Source: Candidatus Woesearchaeota archaeon
GTDB lineage: Archaea > Nanobdellota > Nanobdellia > Woesearchaeales > UBA11576
Assembly: GCA_019322385.1 (NCBI GenBank)
Contig: JAHWIS010000002.1
Span: 1 to 16,345, forward strand
DNA length: 16,345 bases
Reading direction: 5' to 3'
Both the position numbers and the translations under genes were made by a program. The notes beneath the pieces are model-generated. The model made no database searches. It was not told the DNA's origin and saw nothing but the letters and a program-made list of their open reading frames with translations. The first letter of the stretch is position 1, and every line of letters starts with the position of its first letter. This document shows positions 1 through 4,806 of this stretch, piece by piece.

Positions 1-158
1 CAGAAATACACCTCTTCCACAGACTGGTTGAATGACTGGTACACCAGCCTCATCTTGTGCTCTGGCTTAGGGAAGTTCTTGAGAGGCTGGGGCTCCTGTC
101 CCCTGGTCATCTCCATCTCATCCCAATCCTTGAAACCGAAATCCTTGCAGTCAAGCAT
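1..158 (-). CDS. Unidentified protein, N-terminal 52 residues only (runs off the left edge)
   Basis: The frame opens with ATG at 158-156 and stays open to base 1, so only the first 52 codons are visible. The peptide begins MLDCKDFGFKDW and continues with an acidic stretch, a proline-containing linker, and an end reading SFNQSVEEVYF. It has no signal peptide or membrane segment, which suggests a soluble cytoplasmic protein. An AAGGAAA purine run just before the ATG is a possible weak ribosome binding site, and a TATA box lies about 40 bases upstream. The codon choice resembles the neighbouring genes. I do not recognise the family. The frame is probably real because it has a promoter-like element and no stop in 52 codons, and because the stretch is otherwise gene-free. 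Confidence 0.6.
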   Translation of the reverse strand, partial: MLDCKDFGFKDWDEMEMTRGQEPQPLKNFPKPEHKMRLVYQSFNQSVEEVYF

Positions 159-195
159 TTTCCTTGTTTACCTCGTTTGATGGTTGTCATATGCT

Positions 196-203
196 CTTAT
201 AAA
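196..203 (-). promoter_or_regulatory. TATA box for the gene at 1-158
   Basis: On the minus strand the octamer reads TTTATAAG, a good archaeal TATA box. Its centre is about 41 bases before the ATG at 158, so initiation 25-27 bases downstream would leave a leader of about 15 bases. I see no clear BRE purine element upstream. The box overlaps the left arm of the inverted repeat at 201-219, which could therefore act as an operator. Confidence 0.45.
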
Positions 204-275
204 CATTATGGTAATGTTTTCGACGATAGTGTTACATATTTGACCGAAGGTCAAATGCCCACAACTGAAAGTTGT
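201..275. repeat. Three consecutive perfect inverted repeats with 3-base loops
   Basis: Three separate hairpin-forming palindromes lie in 75 bases. The first is AAACATTA-TGG-TAATGTTT at 201-219. The second is ATTTGACC-GAA-GGTCAAAT at 238-256. The third is ACAACT-GAA-AGTTGT at 261-275. Arms are 8, 8 and 6 bp, all perfect, and the last two share the same GAA loop (TTC on the minus strand). The octamer TATTTGAC occurs at 237-244 and again directly at 280-287. The block sits between the end of the yhbY-like gene and the start of the gene at 1-158. It could be operator sites, a structured 3' end of the upstream transcript, or a small structured RNA. The sequence does not decide between these. Confidence 0.75.
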
Positions 276-290
276 CGTGTATTTGACTCC

Positions 291-560
291 TCACCTCTTG
301 TACAGCACTGCGACAAAGCCTACCTGGTCTATGAGCTCTGAATTCGTTGCTTCTGCGAGCTGCTTTGCAGCTGCTTTCCTGTCGTTGCTCTCTATGAATG
401 ATCTCAAAAACTTCACCTTGACAAGCTTTTTCTTGTTTATCATCTTCTTGACCTGGAGTATCGCACTGTCGGTCAGGCCGTTCTTTCCTATCCTGACTAT
501 CGGCTCCATGAGCCTTGCCCTGCTCTTCAGCTTCTTGATCTCTTCAGTCTTCATGTTCAT
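291..560 (-). CDS. YhbY/CRM-domain RNA-binding protein
   Basis: This small protein is 89 residues from the first ATG, or 87 from a second ATG at 554. It has the usual length of a stand-alone YhbY/CRS1 (CRM) domain. Family hallmarks are visible: the N-terminal KLKSRARLMEP region, the IGKNGLTD loop (the GxNG-type RNA-contact loop), the strand KKLVKVKFL, and the closing strand GFVAVLYKR. Members bind structured RNA; bacterial YhbY associates with pre-50S ribosomes, so a role in ribosome assembly is likely but not shown here. The start ATG overlaps the stop of the antiporter gene as ATGA, which indicates translational coupling and co-transcription. No poly-T terminator follows; instead there is a run of hairpins. 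Confidence 0.88.
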   Translation of the reverse strand: MNMKTEEIKKLKSRARLMEPIVRIGKNGLTDSAILQVKKMINKKKLVKVKFLRSFIESNDRKAAAKQLAEATNSELIDQVGFVAVLYKR

Positions 561-2251
561 GCAGTGATGTGCGTTGGGTGCTCATGACCTATGTCCTTCC
601 TCGCCAACAGGTCATTTATGTGCTTGTACTTCACCATGAGCATCCTCAGCTGGTTTGATTCGAAATCAGGCAGCAATGTCGAGACCATGTCACCTCCAAG
701 GAAGTGAGGGAGGATGACGTAATCAGCACCCTTCTTGTACAGCTCCAGCGCCTCATCTATCTTGTGCGCTGTGACTATTGTCGGGACATAGCTGTTCGCT
801 GCCTTGATCTTCTGCAGCATCAGCAGGTTGTCCCTATATGAGTTTGCAGTCGATATCACCAGGCCTGTATGCTTGATGTCCAGCCGGCCCATGATCTCTG
901 GATCGCAGAGGTCGCCATACATGGATGCAACGCCGATGTTCTTCAGCTTCTTTATGATGTCAGGATTGAAATCCACGACAAGGACGTTCTTCTTCTGTTC
1001 TCTTAATGATTTGAGTATGCTGTAGCCTATACGGTCATAGCCGCAGAGTATGACATCATAGGATAATTTGTGCTGACACATCGGGCCATGATGGCCTATC
1101 TTGAACCCCAGCTTCTTGAGTGCCTTGATGAAATAATGATAAGCATGGGCCTCGTATTTCATGAAATATGACGTAAAGGACATTGTTATTATCGCCAGCA
1201 TTATTGTTAATGTCAGTATGCTCTGCGGTATCGCCCCTGAGCTGACACCGAGAAGCACTATTATCAGGGAGAACTCTGAGATCTGCGCCAGTGATGCTCC
1301 TGTTATGAAAGATGTCCTCGGCTGATACTTCAGCCCGACGAGTATGAAATTAATTATCAACAGCTTGACCACTATCACCAGGCCAAGGAGCACTAGCAAT
1401 GGGATGGCGAGTGATGCGAAATTATCCAAAGTGAGCTGGAGACCTAATGATGTGAAGAACATTATCGCAAAGAAATCCCTCAGAGGCCTTACCTTGCCGA
1501 CTATCTCTATGTTATATGGGAGATTAGCCAAAAGGACACCTGCAAAGAACGCACCTATTGTTATTGAAAGGCCTATAGAGTGGAACAGCAGGGCAAACAG
1601 GAAACATACACCTAATGATATTATCAGGAGGAGCTCCCTTGATTTTGCTGCGAACTCAAACACCTTTGGGAACACATACTTGCTTGCGAGGATGCCGAGG
1701 ACCAGCACAACAGCCACTTTTGCGAACAGCATGTAGCCGACTGCTGCATTCGACACTGATGCAAGGTATGAAAGCGCCACTACTGCGAATATGTCCTGCA
1801 CGACGAGGATTCCTATGGTCAGCCTGCCGTGGAGAGTATTTGTCTCGAGCTTGTCAGAAAGTATCTTGATCACTATCATGGTGCTGCTGAAAGCGATGAC
1901 CAGGCCAAGGTAGACGGCTTCGACATTCTGGAATCCTAATAGTTTTGTGACAAAATATCCTATTGCGAACAATGCCAGCATCTGCACCGTCCCTGCTACT
2001 GAGGAGACAACACCCATATCCTTGAGCTTCTTGAACTCCATCTCCAGCCCGACCATGAAGAGGAGGAATGCTATTCCCATCTCGCTCAGGTTTGATATCA
2101 GCTCGTGGTTAGTCACCAGGCCGAATACATTTCCTAATAGTATACCTGTGATTATGTATGCAGGTATCAGAGGCTGCTTTGCGAGCCTAGCTATGTAGGT
2201 GCCAAGACCTGCGAAGATTACAAGCACTCCGATCTCAAAAAATATATCCAT
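557..2251 (-). CDS. KefB/CPA2-type cation:proton antiporter with C-terminal RCK (TrkA-N) domain
   Basis: This is a 564-residue membrane protein. Residues 1 to about 370 form a many-helix Na+/H+ exchanger-type (CPA2) domain. It contains the SSTMIVIKIL helix and the VVQDIFAV motif with the expected Gln-Asp pair (Asp153). Residues about 398-520 form a Rossmann-type RCK/TrkA-N domain with the phosphate-binding loop CGYDRIGYSIL and a following VVDFNPD strand end that would contact the adenine nucleotide. The usual second glycine of GxGxxG is Asp here. The protein probably exchanges K+ or Na+ for H+ across the cell membrane, gated by nucleotide or redox state; the ion cannot be told from sequence. 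The C-terminus is short, with no full TrkA-C domain. The ATG sits in a TGATG overlap with the 53-codon ORF upstream, and the stop overlaps the next gene, so the set is translationally coupled. Confidence 0.92.
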   Translation of the reverse strand: MDIFFEIGVLVIFAGLGTYIARLAKQPLIPAYIITGILLGNVFGLVTNHELISNLSEMGIAFLLFMVGLEMEFKKLKDMGVVSSVAGTVQMLALFAIGYFVTKLLGFQNVEAVYLGLVIAFSSTMIVIKILSDKLETNTLHGRLTIGILVVQDIFAVVALSYLASVSNAAVGYMLFAKVAVVLVLGILASKYVFPKVFEFAAKSRELLLIISLGVCFLFALLFHSIGLSITIGAFFAGVLLANLPYNIEIVGKVRPLRDFFAIMFFTSLGLQLTLDNFASLAIPLLVLLGLVIVVKLLIINFILVGLKYQPRTSFITGASLAQISEFSLIIVLLGVSSGAIPQSILTLTIMLAIITMSFTSYFMKYEAHAYHYFIKALKKLGFKIGHHGPMCQHKLSYDVILCGYDRIGYSILKSLREQKKNVLVVDFNPDIIKKLKNIGVASMYGDLCDPEIMGRLDIKHTGLVISTANSYRDNLLMLQKIKAANSYVPTIVTAHKIDEALELYKKGADYVILPHFLGGDMVSTLLPDFESNQLRMLMVKYKHINDLLARKDIGHEHPTHITA

Positions 2252-2412
2252 CAGTTCACCATCCTATTGACAATGTCCCAGCCAGCCTGTTTGGCAAGGC
2301 TGGCGTGGCACATGTCATAACCTCCTGCAACTAGGACAAGCTTATTCTGTCCTGTATGAAAATCAAATCTGCTCTTGATTGCACTATCCAGTCTATTTTC
2401 CTTGTTTTTCAT
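2251..2412 (-). CDS. Unidentified 53-residue protein overlapping both neighbours
   Basis: A complete small frame runs from ATG at 2412-2410 to TGA at 2253-2251. The product starts MKNKENRLDSAIKSRF and has a central strand-like segment NKLVLVAGGYDMCHASLA, ending in AGWDIVNRMVN. Its start lies inside the 3' end of the AbrB-like gene, and its stop overlaps the antiporter start as TGATG. This exact wedge fit is strong evidence for a real coupled gene. The middle resembles a beta strand followed by a glycine turn and a helix, as in small alpha/beta folds, but I cannot name a family. With 53 residues and one cysteine it could be a small partner or regulator of the antiporter or of the AbrB-like protein. 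That role is inferred from position only. Confidence 0.72.
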   Translation of the reverse strand: MKNKENRLDSAIKSRFDFHTGQNKLVLVAGGYDMCHASLAKQAGWDIVNRMVN

Positions 2413-2563
2413 TTTTCAGCTTGAGAAGTAAGTTGCCCTGCTGGTCCAGCTCTACCTTTATCTCAGAACCTTTGCTCCAACCTTTGGCATCGATCAAGGC
2501 TTTCGGCAGGGTTATCTTGTACTGTTTGTTGTTGTCGAACTGCAGCTTTACCAATGGTATCAC
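2393..2563 (-). CDS. AbrB/SpoVT-like swapped-hairpin DNA-binding protein
   Basis: This 56-residue frame uses GTG at 2563-2561 and ends at TAG 2395-2393. The middle reads QYKITLPKALIDAKGW, followed by SKGSEIKVELDQQGNLLLKL. This is the classic AbrB/SpoVT pattern: a strand, an LPK/IPK turn, a short helix, then the GD/GSE loop and paired strands. Such proteins are dimeric DNA-binding regulators or antitoxin subunits. No ATG occurs between the upstream in-frame TAA (just above 2623) and the GTG, so GTG is the best start, although no Shine-Dalgarno sequence precedes it. As first gene of the operon it is a plausible autorepressor acting on the palindromes at 2712-2783. No toxin of a known family is adjacent; the next frame is the 53-residue unknown. 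Confidence 0.78.
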   Translation of the reverse strand: MIPLVKLQFDNNKQYKITLPKALIDAKGWSKGSEIKVELDQQGNLLLKLKNEKQGK

Positions 2564-2576
2564 TTGTGGTTTCTGT

Positions 2577-2674
2577 AAAAAGGAGCAGGAAGCGACGCAA
2601 ATTGGCGATTTTCTGAAAGTGAATTACGAAGGTGGTTGATGTCTTGTGATCAGCAGCGCCGCTTCCTACTGCCT
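2577..2674 (-). promoter_or_regulatory. Leader hairpin with T5 tail before the AbrB-like gene
   Basis: On the minus strand, AGGAAGCGGCGC (2667-2656) pairs with GCGTCGCTTCCT (2598-2587) over 12 bp with a single G-U wobble, enclosing a 57-base loop. The stem extends outward by U-G, G-C and A-U, then a C-C mismatch, then three more pairs. The 3' arm runs into TTTTT at 2581-2577, and the GTG start follows 13 bases later. Position and form resemble an attenuator or a structured 5' leader. I recognise no known riboswitch class. The loop shows no obvious ORF. Confidence 0.55.
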
Positions 2675-2711
2675 ATCCTCTTTTTCCCCTACATACTTGC
2701 AAGGAACATTA

Positions 2712-2733
2712 ATATGTATATTTTAATACATAT
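2712..2733. repeat. Palindrome ATATGTAT-N6-ATACATAT (operator-like)
   Basis: The two 8-bp arms are perfect inverted copies around the spacer ATTTTA. The element contains the octamer TATGTATA at 2713-2720, which recurs exactly 60 bp away at 2773-2780 in the second palindrome. It lies in the leader of the AbrB-like operon, just downstream of a secondary TATA-like box at 2732-2740. It may be an autoregulatory binding site; AT-richness of the region lowers certainty. Confidence 0.5.
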
Positions 2734-2747
2734 ATTTATATTTTTCT
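2732..2747 (-). promoter_or_regulatory. Possible second promoter (BRE/TATA-like)
   Basis: The minus strand reads AGAAAAA followed by TATAAATAT, which fits a purine-rich BRE plus a TATA box. Initiation would fall near 2709, inside or just past the palindrome at 2712-2733. The whole stretch is AT-rich, so chance matches are easy; I rank it well below the promoter at 2785-2801. Confidence 0.3.
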
Positions 2748-2757
2748 AAAGGTATAA

Positions 2758-2783
2758 AAATATACGTAGAAGTATGTATATTT
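2758..2783. repeat. Imperfect palindrome overlapping the expected transcription start
   Basis: AAATATACGTA at 2758-2768 and TATGTATATTT at 2773-2783 are inverted copies around GAAG, with one mismatch in 11 positions. The element fills the space between the TATA box at 2785-2793 and the predicted start near 2762. This is the typical place for an archaeal repressor to block RNA polymerase recruitment. Confidence 0.55.
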
Positions 2784-2784
2784 G

Positions 2785-2801
2785 ATATATAAAGGTTTCG
2801 G
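2785..2801 (-). promoter_or_regulatory. Main promoter of the AbrB-like/antiporter/YhbY operon (BRE + TATA)
   Basis: The minus strand reads CCGAAACC followed directly by TTTATATAT, nearly the archaeal consensus of a GAAA-containing BRE upstream of TTTATATA. The predicted start is about 27 bases from the box centre, near 2762. This gives a leader of roughly 200 bases before the GTG at 2563, unusually long for an archaeal mRNA, and it contains the palindrome at 2712-2733 and the hairpin at 2577-2674. Confidence 0.65.
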
Positions 2802-2859
2802 TTGGGTTTTATGGTGTTTTGAGAAGGTCTGGAAGGGTTTCGGAATTGACTATATAATA

Positions 2860-2902
2860 TAAGAAAGAAAAATGAAAAAAAAGAAAAAATCAATAAAAAC
2901 AA
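2860..2902 (-). terminator. Poly-T terminator after the secreted coiled-coil gene
   Basis: Starting about 16 bases after the TGA at 2920-2918, the minus strand carries a series of T runs (T5, T6, T8, T5) with little else. Runs of T without a strong hairpin are the normal intrinsic termination signal in archaea. This separates the 2918-3589 unit from the AbrB-like operon. The rest of the gene-free stretch 2564-2917 holds the promoter, palindromes and leader hairpin listed separately. Confidence 0.7.
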
Positions 2903-2917
2903 TCAGCCTTGATTCAG

Positions 2918-3589
2918 TCATTTCCAGATCCAGCCAAGCAGACCCTTGCTCTTATTCTCATTCCTGGCAAGTTCCTGAAGCCTGTTCTGCTCCTGCTCCA
3001 TGTTCTGTATCTGCTCCTGCATCATGGCCCTGACCTCTTCATCGCAGTCACAATCTTCATGCAGCTGCTGCAGCTGCTGCAGCCTCTGCCTGTTCTGGTT
3101 CAACTGGCCTTCAAGCGCTGCTGCTGCCTCATGGTCACCGCCTGCAAAGAACCTCCTCAATCCGCCACGCATCTTGATCTGCTCTTCAGCGCGGATAGTG
3201 GCCTGCACAGAATTGTTGTACTGCTTCGCTACTTCGCTGACCTGAGGGCCGATTCCTCTAAGCTCATCCTTCATCTCAAGCAAAGCATGGACAGCGAGCC
3301 TGACCCTGTTCTGGTTCCTGTAGACATTCTGCACCTTCTCGCCTTTGCCTTCCATCTCCTGCTCCATCTGCTGCTCTCTCTGCTGGACACGTTCCCTAAC
3401 CTGGGACATTCCAGCTTCTACTGCAACAGGTCTCTCGCCCTGCGCACCCTGGCCAGTGCCCTGACCTGCTTCGTAAAGCGTCGGTTCAGCCATGCCTGTT
3501 CCGGGCTCGTGGGCACCCTTAGGCCCCTGTGCCATTGCTGCTGCACTCAACAAAGCTAGAACAAACAAAAACATGATGATCTTCTTCAT
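2918..3589 (-). CDS. Secreted glutamine-rich coiled-coil protein
   Basis: The product is 223 residues from ATG 3589. A Sec signal peptide is clear: MKK, a hydrophobic core to about residue 18, and an AMA|QG cleavage site after Ala20. The mature part begins with a Gly/Pro-rich stretch (about 21-55), followed by two long helical, Gln/Glu-rich coiled-coil segments (about 60-105 and 155-210). Between them is a basic GGLRRFF patch, and the protein ends in GLLGWIWK. There is a CDCDEE motif near residue 180. No enzymatic motif is visible and I do not recognise the family. It probably acts outside the membrane as a structural or cell-wall-associated protein. A longer frame from GTG 3598 exists, but that GTG is part of the Shine-Dalgarno site. 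The gene has its own promoter and terminator. Confidence 0.82.
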   Translation of the reverse strand: MKKIIMFLFVLALLSAAAMAQGPKGAHEPGTGMAEPTLYEAGQGTGQGAQGERPVAVEAGMSQVRERVQQREQQMEQEMEGKGEKVQNVYRNQNRVRLAVHALLEMKDELRGIGPQVSEVAKQYNNSVQATIRAEEQIKMRGGLRRFFAGGDHEAAAALEGQLNQNRQRLQQLQQLHEDCDCDEEVRAMMQEQIQNMEQEQNRLQELARNENKSKGLLGWIWK

Positions 3590-3593
3590 ACAA

Positions 3594-3601
3594 ATCACCT
3601 C
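3594..3601 (-). promoter_or_regulatory. Shine-Dalgarno site fixing the start at 3589
   Basis: The minus strand reads GAGGTGAT, a full match to the anti-Shine-Dalgarno complement GGAGGTGATC, four bases before ATG 3589. It shows that the in-frame GTG at 3598 is within the ribosome binding site and is not the start. Confidence 0.85.
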
Positions 3602-3631
3602 AATGATTTTGCTGAAGACAAGACAAGTGCG

Positions 3632-3647
3632 TATTTAAAAGTTTCTT
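3632..3647 (-). promoter_or_regulatory. Promoter of the secreted coiled-coil gene (BRE + TATA)
   Basis: The minus strand reads AAGAAAC then TTTTAAATA, a purine-rich BRE joined to a TATA box. Initiation about 27 bases downstream (near 3609) gives a leader of about 20 bases that contains the GAGGTGAT site. Confidence 0.6.
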
Positions 3648-3669
3648 AAAAATACTGAGAAATTCCTGG

Positions 3670-4464
3670 TCACTTCTTTATGTCTAGCCCGCCAGACGGC
3701 AGAACCCTGATGATCTCATCAAGCTCTCCGCCAAACTTCTTTTTTACGAGCTTTGCGATGTCTGAAGACTTTTTGCTGCCTTGGGTGAGCTCTATATATT
3801 CCTTGCAGTTCTTCTTTACTGCAGATACAGGTGCGCACATGATCCTCTTATCTTCTATGGGTCCTATTGCGCAGTTTGGAGTTACGTGTATATAGTTTGT
3901 CTTGCCCCTTATCATGAATGCACCTTTGGGCAGGTATTCTCCGGATTGTGCCTCTTTTGTGACCTGGTCTGGCTTGACCCAGAACGTAGGAGTTGTTCCT
4001 AATCCCATCTTCCAGGCTCTTGAGAAACAGAGTGTTGCGTCAGCACCCTCCTGGATTGTCGCTTCCCCTGGCTCTTTGCCTTCGGTCTTGATTACAAAAA
4101 ACGGTGATCCTGACATGTCTGTGTGGAACACCATGTCATCTTTTTCTGTGTGCTTTTTTATGACGATCTCGTTAGTTGTCGCGTCCCTGCCGCCGATGAC
4201 AAGGAACCCCTCGCTTGAAATGAACCACCTAAACTTCTCATACCACTCGATCTTGCGCTTCTTTTTTTCTTCGCGCTTCTTCTGCTCTTGTTTTATCTTA
4301 TCCAGCTTCTCTTGCTTGCTCTTGTTTTCATCTTCGAGCTTCTGGAGTGATACTGTAAGGGCTTTTTTTGCTCCTTCAAGCTTTTTCCTTGCTTGTTTAC
4401 CTTTCTCAAAGTAGGTCTGCGCATTCTGTTCGACAGATTTTTTCGTATCGAGGGTTATCTTCAT
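3670..4464 (-). CDS. Stand-alone NFACT-R domain protein (C-terminal half of RqcH/NEMF)
   Basis: This 264-residue protein matches only the second half of archaeal RqcH (NEMF/Rqc2 family). Residues about 1-70 resemble the middle of RqcH: a short ITLDTKKSVEQNAQTYFEK segment and a charged coiled coil. Residues about 72-190 form NFACT-R (DUF814), with WYEKFRWFISSEGFLVIGGRD, the Asp93/Asn98 region, and HTDMSGSPFFVIK. A tail follows to 264. Full archaeal RqcH is usually about 650 residues, with NFACT-N and helix-hairpin-helix regions that are absent here. The family binds 60S/50S-peptidyl-tRNA complexes and recruits tRNA for tail addition on stalled chains. A split partner elsewhere in the genome is possible. 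The ATG overlaps the MazG-like stop (ATGA), implying coupling. No frameshift remnant of the missing half lies upstream. Confidence 0.88.
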   Translation of the reverse strand: MKITLDTKKSVEQNAQTYFEKGKQARKKLEGAKKALTVSLQKLEDENKSKQEKLDKIKQEQKKREEKKKRKIEWYEKFRWFISSEGFLVIGGRDATTNEIVIKKHTEKDDMVFHTDMSGSPFFVIKTEGKEPGEATIQEGADATLCFSRAWKMGLGTTPTFWVKPDQVTKEAQSGEYLPKGAFMIRGKTNYIHVTPNCAIGPIEDKRIMCAPVSAVKKNCKEYIELTQGSKKSSDIAKLVKKKFGGELDEIIRVLPSGGLDIKK

Positions 4465-4775
4465 TTTTCCTTTGTCTCATCGAGGATTATTCGTTTCTTG
4501 AAAGCACCTCTTTTTTCAGCACGCTCTTTTCTTACGCTTTCGAGTTGATCCTTGTCGATCTGCTTGAAGTCACAAATTGCATGGACAACTTCGAGTATGT
4601 CTGCAAGCTCTGTCTTTTCGTCTCCTCCTTCAATGAATTCATCGACCTCTTCTTTCAGCTTCTCTTTCAGCTTCTGCCAGTATTCCGCTTCATCAGCAAT
4701 GTGAGTCACAGGGATTTCATTATCTTTCTCTATTATTTCAGGAATCCTATCGCGGACAAGCTTGTTGTATTTCAT
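4461..4775 (-). CDS. MazG-like nucleotide pyrophosphohydrolase
   Basis: The product is 104 residues from ATG 4775. It starts MKYNKLVRDRIPEII, the signature opening of the MazG-like phosphoribosyl-ATP pyrophosphohydrolase-type proteins. The metal-binding acids are present: the EExxE motif as Glu42, Glu43 and Glu46, and ExxD as Glu56 and Asp59. The ending KRGAFKKRIIL is also typical. All-alpha enzymes of this type cleave NTPs to NMP and pyrophosphate, often for nucleotide pool cleaning; the true substrate cannot be read from sequence. A longer frame from about 4820 adds a hydrophobic extension, but that part overlaps the end of the TadC-like gene and lacks family similarity, so I use the internal ATG. 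A TATA-like T6A3 run about 27 bases upstream would give a leaderless transcript. Confidence 0.86.
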   Translation of the reverse strand: MKYNKLVRDRIPEIIEKDNEIPVTHIADEAEYWQKLKEKLKEEVDEFIEGGDEKTELADILEVVHAICDFKQIDKDQLESVRKERAEKRGAFKKRIILDETKEK

Positions 4776-4795
4776 GAGGAGAAGGAAGAGGAAAG

Positions 4796-4806
4796 GGTTT
4801 AAAAAA
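4796..4806 (-). promoter_or_regulatory. Possible internal promoter for the MazG/NFACT-R pair
   Basis: The minus strand reads TTTTTTAAACC directly after the TAA of the TadC-like gene. Its centre is about 27 bases before ATG 4775, the spacing of a leaderless archaeal transcript. No Shine-Dalgarno site precedes that ATG (a pyrimidine run instead), which fits. It could equally be the terminal T-run of the pilus operon. Confidence 0.35.

Noticed and set aside
2794..2843. Direct repeat GGTTTCGG at 2794 and 2836
   Set aside because: One copy is the BRE of the main promoter; two short copies alone are not enough to call a repeat element.
3060..3082. CAGCTGCTG repeat resembling a microsatellite
   Set aside because: It encodes the LQQLQQL heptad-like part of the coiled coil; only two to three units, so explained by protein sequence.
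2909..3559. 216-residue plus-strand frame rich in Leu
   Set aside because: It is the exact antisense of the secreted coiled-coil gene; its Leu/Cys-rich content comes from the CAG/CTG codons of the Gln-rich protein, and it has no promoter or ribosome binding site.
4368..4802. 144-residue plus-strand frame
   Set aside because: Antisense to the MazG-like and NFACT-R genes, which have clear family motifs.
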